DNA of 64,000 bases, from positions 1-64,000 of the forward strand of contig MU623369.1 in the NCBI GenBank assembly GCA_025201765.1, read 5' to 3'. How positions within the stretch are numbered: the first letter of the stretch is position 1; each line of letters opens with the position of its first letter. The DNA comes from Daldinia sp. FL1419. Lineage: Eukaryota; Ascomycota; Sordariomycetes; Xylariales; Hypoxylaceae. The translations under genes and the position numbers were made by a program. The notes under the pieces are model-generated. The model had not been told where the DNA came from and did no database searches. It saw only the letters and a list, made by a program, of their open reading frames with translations. This document shows, in pieces, positions 45,786 through 56,904 of the stretch.

Positions 45786-48700
45786 CGTTATGTGAACAAT
45801 ATCGGGATATCGTTGTTGTGATACTCCCCAAAGCCCAGATACCCAAGTCTCAGCACATATCCAATTCCAATAGTATCTCGACCAGTTATGCCCGCTTTCG
45901 TATGTATAAATGTTCGTTGCACCAATGATACAGCCGGAGACCTGGTTAAAAGCACCAAGCGAGATCCAAATCGAAGAAGCGATGGGAAAAGATGAGGAGA
46001 ATCCGTCCGGGCACGAGAGGAAGGAAAGGAAAGTCGGAAGAGCAGGGGGCAGGCCTGTCAGCTCTCAGCTGTGCCCGCTAGGGAATGGATGAAGATGTGC
46101 GGGTCCGGGTCTATCGTTACAAGTGCACCAACCATGTTCAGCATGCAGTAAGCCAATGGACACCAGACTGCGCCTTTAAACCCAGCTAGTTCGCAGGATG
46201 GATGGCACCATCAGTTACGAGCCTATAGACGAGATCAACGCCAACCCGCAAGATCTCCGTACTTTTTACATACGCAGGACGCTTATACGTGTGTAGGTAT
46301 TGCAAGACACACGTACATACCAGACCGTACATACGGTATAAGGCCGGCTACTATGGCTTGCCTTATGGGGCCGGACCCCGGTTTTGCCCAGCCCGCTAGG
46401 CTATTTGCTAGGAATGCCTTAAAGGAATCGTGCCAATGCCCTAAAACCACAACTCGAGCGTGCCAAATACGAACGAATACACAAGCAAGATGGGAGTGTT
46501 GTGCCCTATTCGGTGAACCCAGAAAGACATGATAGTTAAGCCGTTCTTAGTTGATGATGATGCTATAGTACCACTCGTCATAGCGTGGCTTATCTCGGCC
46601 AAATTTCCAGATGGAGGATAAGAATATATTCCTCAGATACATACCTAGATCCTAGATACCTAGTAGGCCTTGGTTGTAACGGATGAGAGCTGTCGTATCG
46701 AGATGCCGCGTAAAGCAAGGCGGCATGTACAAATTCTGCTAACGCTGTACATAGTCATACCACCTCGAAACAGGACCGTCTACAGTACATTAAACAAAAT
46801 CCGATGGGCGATAGGGCCTCTGCGGTGAAGGAACAAAGCGGCTAGGTTAGGCAAATGGAACCTTTTTGGAGATCACGGATCCGCACCCCGAGCTAACATG
46901 ATATTCATGATTGGTTCAACCCTTGCTGACAGCGTTACCCGTCTGACGACAGGGTCCATTAAGGTGAAGGGGTCCAGATCCTTTGAGGCTAGGATTGATT
47001 TTGAAGGCAAGTGTCTTTTGAGTATGTAACCAATATGTATAAAACAGCTTCCCAAGGGGCGGATTTGGAAGATTTAAAAATAAGAATAGTATGATATCGT
47101 ATCCAAATCTTATCGAGTGTCATTCTCTCATTATAAGCCCAGGGTATCTCGTCATCGGTAGCTCGTAAAGTATATCCTTTTTTTGTTTTTTTTTTCTTCG
47201 CTCCCGTTGAGCAACAAAGTTCGGTCTCAATTTAATAAAGATGAACTCTGCACAGTCAGACCAAAAGAATGGGGCTGAGCCAGAAATAACAAATTTTAGA
47301 CTGCGGCTGATCAGACCTTCGGCTGGGTTTAGCGTCCTCTTAGCGCCTCAACGCCTCGACATGGGTGGTAGGTAATGTATCGCAACAGCACTCTTTACAC
47401 CCTTGGCGGGGTTATAAAGACCCGGGGAGCTTATATGTATACAGTACTTATTATATAAGCCTGTTGTTTAAGCCGTACAATATCTCTTGTACGAATGTTA
47501 TTATAATTGTATGTAGTTTTAGGGTATTGTATTGTGCACAGCTGAGAAACTAACACTGATATAAGGGGTGTATTATAAGTGCAAAAATAGCAATGCCGTT
47601 ACCTATTAAGGTAGTTATCAATAGGTATTATCCCTAAAGGGGTGGTTGCACACATTCTTTTTACGGATTCCCGACCATTTCAAGCTTTTTCACGTCTCAC
47701 CACATATGTCATAAGTGCCTATATTAAGGTACCTACCTCACCTACATATCTCACTACATCAAGCACGCCATCTACCATATTAAAACCATACGGTAATCAA
47801 TTACCACCAATCTCTTGTGCGACAAAAAAATGCTAAACTTGAGCCGCGAGGAACCCCATATTCTCCCTTCCGACCCTCCATCGACACGTGCGTATAAATC
47901 ATTCGGTGACCGCCTTTATATTTCAGCCTCAAGTCTCTACAATGTCGGAGTAGTTAAGTCATCATATGTCGAAATATATCTATTTCCGTTGCATGACATC
48001 TGTGTGCGAGATTAGTCAACCCAACTGAATCGGATGGACTAGCTACAGCCCATCGTTGGTCCACCAAGACCGAGAGAGGCGTCCACACATGCATAGGTTA
48101 ATATCTGCTTTATAAAACATCGCGTTATACACAGGTTATATTCCGAGTTCTATATAAGGTAGGTATTTGTACATAAAAAAGAAATATCGTAATTCGATAA
48201 TTACCTAGACATACCATCTATAGTTGATTACAATCTCAAGATACACATAGGTAGATCGGCAAGGTATGATCGTCTGAAGACTCCAAGGGATGTGTCTCGA
48301 CTGCATAAACCAGAAAGAGATAGGTTGTAAACTAACGTCGATCATAAATGAATGAACATGATGCTATCTAAGAGCAGCTCACCTTCTAGAAGTGTAGGAG
48401 GGATGAGACGGCAGAAGATGATCCCAGATTGATGGTGTAGGGGGTAGGTGACCCTACTTCCTTTAGGATCTAAGAACACATGCGGGAGAATCAATAACCG
48501 GTTTTGCCACAAGAGGTCGGTAACCAAGCCTTATTAATATCACTGAGACGTATGGATTTAATATATCCAGAACTAAATTCGTCACATTGTGTAACAAATA
48601 TACGCAACAGTTCCGAGAACCAAATTACACACTTCGTCGTACGGAGCTTGTGGAATTTCGGTAATGGTTAATGCCTGTTAATTGTATCGATACTAGTATT

Positions 48701-49477
48701 GGCGAACATTCGTGTTCTTATTATCTTCTTGGGATTAAGACAAATCTAAGACCAAGCGAAACAGGAATAAATGTTAGGTACATTGCTTTAAGGGGGAGCT
48801 TTTAACAAACGGTATAACGACGACTAGTTAATATATCCATGTTTCAAGAGACAAAATTGGGGCTAAATTCTGAGACAAGCTTTTTATATAGCTTGAAGGT
48901 TGACGGGGGGCTACACAGTACATGATGGCTATATCATATTGTACTTGAAACTTGCTTTTCAGACATCCTCCTTGGATACGATAGCTACGATTTGTCATAA
49001 GTCATTCAAGTTCGACATTCAACAAAATCACCAATGTCACATTAATTATCGAGTATATATAATTCAATATGCCCCGTTCAATATATCTTATCTCATTAAG
49101 CACAAGGTCCTTATCTCAATTCAACTCGGCTCAGTTTCACCCCTTGCCGTCCCAGAGCAAAGGTCCAGGTACTCTTCTCACACTCATCCCATGGTCTGGA
49201 TATTACCGATTACGATACCTCCCGACTAGCTTGCTACCCACAAACCTAGAAATATAGCCCAAACCCCTAAAAGTGACACGGGTCTCCGTAGGTAAAGGAG
49301 CGGCGAGACCCATCGAAACACTCAATAACGCCGATGAATGTGCCCCAAGTACCTATGCATGACAGAACAGCCCAAGATAGACAACACGAGACAAGGTGAG
49401 ACGGACGGGTCATTTAATGCGTTAGATATGCCTGGTACGTATTACAACTTCCCTACAAGCATACAATGCTTGATAGA
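45786..49477. other. Gene-poor 3.7 kb intergenic region
   Basis: Only short frames without domains (for example 47642-47836, 48342-48527, 48900-49229). At about 47607-47631 there is an inverted pair, tacctatt...aataggta. A T-rich patch (47179-47200) is present. Nothing further is recognised. Confidence 0.45.
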
Positions 49478-52400
49478 CTACGCGAAAGTCATTGAAATTT
49501 CCTTCTCCTTACCGAAGTCGTCGTCGTCGTCAGCCCAGGGATCCGCTAATGCCATATTCGGTGTCGTCTGGGCCGTCTTAATCTCCGGCCTCGAAACCGA
49601 GTAGTCTTTTGCCGGCGGGGATGGTGCAAGATCGCGATGCTCCGTATATGCAGTGTCAAACGTCATCTCTATTTCTTCCTCCGGCGGTGGCATGCCGAAA
49701 CCTAGAGCTCGGGAAGGTAACGCCGGTGTTCGTTCTTGAGACATTCTGTAATCGAAAGACGGGCTCTTCCAAATATTTTCGTCGCTCCTCGTCTCGCGGA
49801 GGGTATCTCTTGGACTGTTCGCCGATGAAGACGGCGAATAGTCGAGTTTCATCGGCGGCAGTGTTGACTTTAATTCCTTGACTTGTATTTCTTCATCCTT
49901 CGCAAGTTCTGCCCTGATCGCATCGACATCAAATAAGACACCATGATTATTACCTTCTTTATCTTCAGTTCTAGATGATGCTTCTGTCCCCGCCTTGTTA
50001 CTATCCTCATATACTTCCCATTCTTGCCGAGAAGCCCTCTTCTTGCGGCCGAAAATACCCCAGCCGCCCTTTTTCGAAGTCCCTTCTTTTTCTAGTTCTT
50101 TACGAGCTTCTTCAATCTCGCTAATCAGTTCCCGCTGCCGCTCCCTGTGCCGCTCTGGATCCGGATCCTCGATCTCGCTAAACTCATCATTCTCAACCAG
50201 CCAACCACACTCCCTCAAGAGCCTGGGCATCGCTGTTCGGTATTCCATATGACCAACGACGAATTCCGTGCAGTCAAGATTTTCGATACCAGGTATCCCG
50301 TCTACGGAGGCCAGGCCCGCTATCCGGCGAATGCCACCGTTAGTCAGACGGAAAAGGTAACCCAAAATCCAGTCAGTCCTGTTGTATCCGTTCACGAATC
50401 TCCCGGCCACAACGGTACGAGCCTTTAGAAATTCTTCCTTTTTCACAACGATGGGCGAGCCAAAAATGTACACGTTTTGAACTAATCCATAAGCGCCTTT
50501 TCGGGCCAACTCCAAGAGGCAGGCGAAGATGACGCGGGAACCTAGGGAATAACCAACCAGGGTAACAGGTCGAGTACCCAAATTTCTGTCAATCAGGGAA
50601 TCCGCAAGAATGAGCCCACTAGCCCATGCGCGGTCTAGAGAAACGGCCCAAGGGTTATCAATCAAGTATGTCAATTTAGATAGAACCACTGGTAGTTGCA
50701 GGGCCGCCATCAAACTGATCAAAATAGTACTTCCAAGTACTTGTTGTAATCCTTGAGTCAGGGCCTACATATGTTAGCCTACGCTACTTGATTTAATTTG
50801 TATTAACGGGAATATCTTACTTCGGTCGCTAGAATGTTGATGGTGTCACCCATACTAGTCAACATTTCGGGCTCCCACAAGATTGAGTAGATGTCACCCA
50901 TGACCGGGTCGACGGTGCTAAAAGGAAGACGTACGTCGTCGACCTTACTAGTCATCCACCCGGAGATGGTTACGATAAGATTGACGCGCTTGTTGTTGTG
51001 TAGTGGACGGTACTCGAACGTCTTTACAGCCCCGGTTCGCCGATTTGCGGCCTTGCCACCCATGAAGCTTCCGGAAGCTGCAGCGCCAGAGGTAATAATG
51101 GCGGCTCCTCCTGCTCCTGCTAAGAAGGAGCCCGTGCCGCCGACTCCGATGGTCGTAAAACCAGCAGCAAGGCCGGCGCCGATAAGAGGTGCTAGAAGTC
51201 CAGCAGAAAGACCGATGACAAGGCCACCTCCGACAGTAGCCAAACCCATCATGACGTATCGCCTCTTGAGGGCGAGTTTCCTCCTATTTTCAAGATGCTC
51301 CTGTTCATTCCAATTCTCCTTTTCTGCCTGCTGCTGCATTTCTAAAGCATCAGTAACGCGTTTTTCAAACCTGCAGATATCTATCCAAGGGACTTCCAGG
51401 TCTTTGCCAACCCTTTCAAGTAGGACTCGGGACCGAGCATCGTAAATAGAATCGGCAATCAGCACGAGGAAGAGATCGCAGAGGACAGTCCATCGCAAAT
51501 CAATGTCAATCTTGTCAGTGCTCGGTAATTGTGACGGTGTCCTTACTTCTGGCATTTCGTCGCCCTCGTGGCTCTCGTAGGGTGGAGGTGGTTCCGCGAC
51601 CGTTTCTCCTCCCGGAGACGTAGAAATGGATGACCGTGTGCTTTTGGATGGTGTTTTTGGGGTTGATGGTGTTTTCTCAGCCATTGGATTCTTGACTCTC
51701 GAGTTCTGCATTAGAGCCGGTGTGAGATCGTTGGGCATCACACCGTGCTCTGCTAACTGCTCGATCATGACCTGTTCGGCAGGGCTTATTTCCATATGCG
51801 CGTATAGTCGAATCATGATCTTTTGAGACCACATTCTCATTGCCTCTGCTGCCATCTGGACCTCCTTCTTGATCTTTTTCAATCGTTCAACCCTCTCGGC
51901 CTCCTTGACCATCTCAGAGAGTTCCAGGCGAGTGACTCCAACGTACGCTATTCTTTGCCCTTCCGTCAACAGATCTTTGGTAGCCTGCAGCTGGGAAACA
52001 GCATCTCGTTGCTCCTCGTCCATCTCTGTCATGCTTGTACTTTTAGGATCCTTGAAGAGGTATCTTGTATTATCGTCCATGCTCGTTTCCGATTCCGCAT
52101 CTTCGTCATCCAATACCCTCGTATACCCTTTACCGGCCCCGCCAAGGCCACTATAGCCGTAATGATCATCCTCGTCTGGATTGTGCTCCTTGGCCACAAG
52201 CTTATTGTCGTCATCGTATATATCGTAAGGTGCATATGCTGGCATCGTTTGCCAGCCATCGTCGTCTTCGCCTTTTCTCCCTTCGTGGTTCCCAGTCAAT
52301 TGCTGGTGGGAGAATTCCGAGATGTCATGGTTCGTGCTTGCTAAACTGACGTCTCGACTATGTTCAATACGTGGCCCTGCCTTGACCTCGTCGGCGTGCT

Positions 52401-52956
52401 TATTTGCCTCAATTTGCTTGAATGTAGGCCCTGATATTGCTTGCACATCTTTACTTGACGTATTTTTGCGCTTGGGCTTTTGCGACAGGTCTAAGTTTTC
52501 GTAGGAATCTGCACCGTCCTTTGGCTCTTCGTGTAATGTTCTTATTTCCTTGAATTCTGTTTGTGTAGGTACGGGCGTTTTGGCTTCATCGACATTCTTG
52601 GACTCGGCTTGAGGTATAGGCTCTGGTGTTGGGGTAGAGGGCGCATCTTGGAAGTCGTCGTTGTCACTATTATCGGTAGAGGCACCGGCTGCTTTCGTGA
52701 CCTTCTGAGGAGGCTTCAAGCTATTATTCGTTGCATCTTTTGTGACTTGTTTTGCTCCTTCTATGCTGATTATATTATTCGGTAATCCTGACGAAGGCTC
52801 TACTTCTTGCTCTTTCGTGGTAATATCAGAGCTGTTCCCCGTCTCACCAATTGGTTGGCCTTTGGTCCCATCTTGCTCCGTCTCCTTGGGGCTTACATAT
52901 TTTCTAATAGGCAGGCCAAAATCGTCGAATTCCTGGGCTCCTCCTACCGGCGCCAT
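49478..52956 (-). CDS. DUF726 membrane protein, TMCO4/Mil1-like alpha/beta hydrolase
   Basis: Two exons (52956-50821, 50764-49478) with a 56-nt phase-0 intron give about 1,140 residues. The first 400 are acidic, polar and probably disordered (MAPVGGAQEFDDFGLPIRKYVSP, then EDDDGWQTMPAYAPYD). The DUF726 core starts in the second half of exon 1: a Gly/Ala-rich membrane segment (LATVGGGLVIGLSAGLLAPLIGAGLAAG), a second one rich in GSFLAGAGGAA, LIVTISGWM, and in exon 2 the hydrolase elbow GYSLGS (about 783-788) plus NVYIFGSPIV and VNGYNRTDWILGYLFR. Yeast Mil1 and animal TMCO4 share this core; Mil1 binds a clathrin adaptor at membranes. Catalytic activity is unproved. Confidence 0.92.
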
Positions 52957-54063
52957 GGGTCCGTCTTTCGCGCATGTAATTAATTTATTCGTATATTTTA
53001 TTGATTGCTCCTGTCTTATCCGACCGGGCTGTAGCTTTGCTAATTCAATAAACGTGATTTGGTTGTAATAGAATTTGCATTCCCCACGGTAATAAGGCGG
53101 AAAACGTTCAAAAGAAGTCGTCAGAAATGCAAATCACTGGGTTAGGATCTCCGAGCTTTGATTCCAAATCCCTGTAAGCTATGCAGGATGCGAAATAAAG
53201 CTCGGAAATCGGAAATCGGAAATCGGAAAGCGAAAGCGGAAGTGGAAGCGGAAGCAAACGGTTCTCGACTACGCACTAATAACTCGAAGCTTGAACTCGA
53301 AGCTTGAACTCGACAGCAAAATCATCAATTTGCATAGACGAAGCGATATGCGAGGTGGTCGTGGTGAACTTATGCAAGATGTAACTTATTTTATTACAGG
53401 AATATGAAACATTGGAAATTTTAATATAATTTGAATCTATGGGTTGGAATGCATGAATCTGCTGCACTGCTGTGAAAGTCAAAGTCAACAATTTTAGGCC
53501 CATGTACGGACCCATGTATGTGGACGTTAGGTATGTACATGTAATAATCCGTATAATACACGGATGCCCGGTTTAAGCCAGCCTGACTAGGCTAGCCTAA
53601 TACCTGGAAAGTGCTTGGTTTGGTGTCACATGAGGCTGAGCGTAGCCTAACTTACGTGTAAAACCCCCCCCCCACTATCGGCTCAGGACAGAACATGCAT
53701 GAGACCCGTCACGATGCAGCTAGAGATTGTACCTATGTACCTATATTTAAATGTACCTAAGGTACCTAGGTACCCAGTACATACAGATCCGTACGATGTA
53801 TCTCATCCTATCAGGGGGCGCGTCGATTGAACCTCATGCTGTTCAACGCTAGGGTAGACCTTGAAGACCAACTTCGAAGTGTAATTCTTCTATCACCACC
53901 GATAAACATAAACATGATACCCGTATGATGCCCTGATGATATTTTATTTTTTATTTGTTATGCGAAAGTAAACTTAGCATCGTGGTATCAAACAGTAAAA
54001 TAGACTGAGAGCGCAATGCGCCCAGTATATACGCCAAAGGAATCGCCTGTACAACTTCCAACC
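52957..54063. other. Promoter and intergenic region with simple tandem repeats
   Basis: Contains about four copies of ggaaatc followed by gcggaagtggaagcggaagc at about 53204-53254, and about two and a half copies of aactcgaagcttg at 53281-53312. A dense taggtacctagg palindrome patch lies at 53750-53775 and a run of ten C at about 53664-53673. No gene is supported. Confidence 0.5.
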
Positions 54064-55041
54064 TCAATCGTCTGTGCCCTCTGCGTGCACCTCATTTTTG
54101 CCATCGCCAGATCCAGTGGCTACTTCGCTATTCTCAGAAGTACCTTTGCCCTTGTGCTTTCGTCTGCGTTTTCTTTTCGGTGTTTCTGTCTGATCTGCCC
54201 CTGTTGCAGCTGTTTCTTCCGGCATGGGCCCTTTCGAGTGCTGGCTATCCGAATTCGCATTGGGCTTCTGCTTCTTCTTCTTAACAGCTAAGGGGTTAGG
54301 TTCCTTGGGGCCGTGGGGCTTCTTTTTCTTCTTGGGCTTATCCGTCTCTGGTGCTCTTGATGTAGCTTGCTGCGCATTCTCTTGATCGCTGTCGTCGTCC
54401 TCTCCTCTTTTCCTTTTGCCACCGGGTGTCTTGAGCTCCGCCCTAAACTTGCTCTTTTCGTCCTTAGATCTGATCTTCACACTGATCGTTGCCATTGGTT
54501 CCATAATCATAACGGATCTTCTAATAAATATCAACGGCGTTCCTGCTACCTGACGTAACCTTGCCCGGACGGTATCGTCGTTGATAGCGCAGACGTAACG
54601 GTGCTTGTTTACTCCGTTATTTTTCGGGTCGACGACGGATTGCAGACATTCGAACGTGCTGAGTGGCTCGGGGTACTCGTCCGGATGATGGCCACACCGT
54701 CTTCGCTCGAAATGGGTTTTTGCTTGTTCTATAGCTGCTTCCACGCCAGGTTCGGATTTTCGTCCATAGAGATGTCGCATTGAACATTGAGTAATCACTG
54801 CAAGAAACCAATCAGTATAGCCGTAGAATAAGAGGGAGTAAGAAGGGGACGAAACCATACTAGGTTTGACTTGGCCGTGTAAAGTGTCTTCTAACCGGCG
54901 CATTAGATCCATTTTGCATTTGTTCGCCTCTGCGATAAAATCTGCGTCAACAATGACCTGATACGGTTCTCGAAATCCGAAGCTCATGGAGAATTGCTCC
55001 ATGAGCTTCCGATATTGTTTTGCCCGTTTGGCTCGAGGCAT
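54064..55041 (-). CDS. utp23: rRNA-processing protein UTP23 (PIN-like)
   Basis: Two exons (55041-54861, 54797-54064) give about 304 residues. The family start MPRAKRAKQYRKLMEQF and FGFREPYQVIVDADF are intact, and splicing a 63-nt intron restores LHGQVKPMITQCSMRHLY, the family consensus. A zinc-knuckle-like set (C in ITQCS, CGHHPDEYPEPLSTFEC) follows, with HRYVCAINDD and RRSVMIMEPMA. The C-terminus is a long Lys-rich tail (DKPKKKKKPHGPKEPNP, TPKRKRRRKHKGKG), as in fungal UTP23. The protein is a nucleolar component of the small-subunit processome that handles the early pre-rRNA/snR30 step. The intron is a multiple of three and stop-free, so unspliced mRNA would still be readable. Confidence 0.95.
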   Translation of the reverse strand: MPRAKRAKQYRKLMEQFSMSFGFREPYQVIVDADFIAEANKCKMDLMRRLEDTLHGQVKPSMVSSPSYSLLFYGYTDWFLAVITQCSMRHLYGRKSEPGVEAAIEQAKTHFERRRCGHHPDEYPEPLSTFECLQSVVDPKNNGVNKHRYVCAINDDTVRARLRQVAGTPLIFIRRSVMIMEPMATISVKIRSKDEKSKFRAELKTPGGKRKRGEDDDSDQENAQQATSRAPETDKPKKKKKPHGPKEPNPLAVKKKKQKPNANSDSQHSKGPMPEETAATGADQTETPKRKRRRKHKGKGTSENSEVATGSGDGKNEVHAEGTDD

Positions 55042-55575
55042 TGTGTTTAATTAGGAAACAATAAGTTTTCGTTTACGGGGTTGTTAACATCTTGGTTTCA
55101 AAAATCGTCAGATTCGAATTCTGCATGTAAATATGTAATGGGAAAGATAAGACTTTTTTAATTTTCTTATCGTCAACATAAAAATGTGGGTAAGGCCTTG
55201 GTAGTATGTAATTAAAAGTATCATAACCCTATATAAAGATATTACTTTTAAAGGTATACCTGTTATGCGTATCTACTTTCTTCTATAAATTCACCCTCAT
55301 GAGATACGCCTTTCTGCTAATAGTCGATCCTTAACGCCGTGTTTATACCATAACCCCCCAGATAATCTAGATGATGTAGATGATATATGGCCCTATCTAT
55401 AATATTTCAAACGACACCGAGATTGAAGAACGTTAATACTGCTTCAAGTTTCTGTATGGCCGTAGATAGTCGGGGCTGACCCCAACCGTTATTGTCTCGG
55501 CCATACGAATCCCAAGGGGGAGTGTGGTATTGTTGAATGCCTAATACATTATTATTGTATTGGCGGTATTATAAA
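55042..55575. other. Intergenic between UTP23 promoter and PTC7 3' end
   Basis: About 530 bp, AT-leaning, no coding signal. Confidence 0.4.
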
Positions 55576-56904
55576 TTAGGCGTGTTCTAGGACCGTGTTC
55601 CGCTGGCATAAGGCTGCTACAACGCTAATATCGTCAAGTTTTCCTATGGCTGTTAGCACATATATATCAAATAAAGGTAGGCAGGTAATCTCCATTACTA
55701 TACTCACCTCCTTCGCTTGCTAACCCTTCCTCTATAGCATGTTCCATGAATGGACTTTCTGCAAATGGGTCTAATGCAATTTCTTTTGCAGCATTAACAA
55801 GTTCTTGGGCGACGAATGCCATGCCGCCGCCTGCGCCATCTTTACGGGGGCCGCTAGCTTGGCCCCCTTCTCCCGCTTCCCATCGCTTGACACTCCGAGA
55901 TACATTCTCGACAATTTCATGTGACCAGAGATTATCAATAACACCGTCCGTCATGGCCAATACGACGTCACCTTCACTAACCTCCACTATGTCCATAACG
56001 GCGTTGTTCATTGGGGTATCTGGACTGTTCGTCCCGAGCTGCCTTGGACAATCGAACCAATGCCATTGCTCCGTCGATTTGTATACCATCTCCCGACTTC
56101 TCGGCCGTACTACCATGACCTGTGAATCGCCAAGATTTGTTATGTATAAGAGTGGTGATACGGACGACGCTGAATTACTGCTGTCAGCCTTGTAGAAGAG
56201 CTGAGCCCCGGCCGCTGTGGTGGTTCCTAAACAGTCATTGGGTCCGGAGGTGGCTTCTATTGTCCGCTCATATGCCTGCTGCAGATAATGCATAGGGTCT
56301 GGACGGTACGATTGGCCAGGGGACCGCGGTTTCGCGACATCTTCTTCCATTGCTGCCACCCAGAAATGCAATATTAACCTCGACCATAAGCTGTAATCAC
56401 TGTTAATTACGGACTGTCATGGACAAGGCTTAGACGACCGTGGGATAAGTACCCTGCATGGCCTCTCGGCCGAGCTGACCAAGCGCCAACTCCATCGTTG
56501 GCGCAAATGAAATGATCACTAGCGTAAACAGCATCATCACCATTTGTCCACCCGCGGATGATCTCGCCATCTACGAAGGCCCGCTTATCACGACTCTGAT
56601 GGTGAGTACTAAGGGGATCCGAAAACGAGCCTGATGGAGGCGATAGAAACGGCGGGGGGAACGGTCTCGGCGCGCGTTTTGCGAATAACGCAAACCCGGT
56701 TTCGAAGCGAAAAGGTAAACTTGATTCGGAGTCAGGAAGAGGTATCGTGATCCTGCCGGATTTTTCGGTGGTGAATGACTGGCTTTTACCACCGGCAGTA
56801 CGTTGGGGATGGTGATGGCATCGTGTTAAGCGGATAGAAGATAATGTCCGTCGCGTTGGACCAGGATAAAAGGCCAACAAGAATGAGGGAGCCAACCTTC
56901 TCAT
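55576..56904 (-). CDS. PP2C-type protein phosphatase, PTC7-like, mitochondrial
   Basis: Three exons (56904-56453, 56390-55708, 55649-55576) give about 402 residues; introns are 62 and 58 nt. The maximal frame begins at a GTG; ATG 56904 is the first Met. The N-terminus (RRLAPSFLLAFYPGPTRRTLSSIRL) resembles a mitochondrial presequence. PP2C motifs occur in order: GDDAVYASDHFICANDGVGAW, HAGLWSRLILHFW across splice one, CLGTTTAAGAQLF, ITNLGDSQVMVVR, VLAMTDGVIDNLW, and GKLDDISVVAALC restored by the last exon. The metal-binding Asp residues are present. Yeast Ptc7 dephosphorylates coenzyme Q biosynthesis proteins in mitochondria. Confidence 0.92.

Noticed and set aside
47580..47650. Possible second copy of the MITE (aaaatagca and ccctaaagggg words)
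   Set aside because: Only short words match; the terminal inverted repeat and TA flanks are absent.
50891..51445. 184-codon plus-strand frame
   Set aside because: It is antisense to the DUF726 gene; the Pro/Ala-rich content mirrors the Gly/Ala-rich membrane segment of that protein.
51823..52344. 173-codon plus-strand frame
   Set aside because: It is antisense to exon 1 of the DUF726 gene and has no domain of its own.
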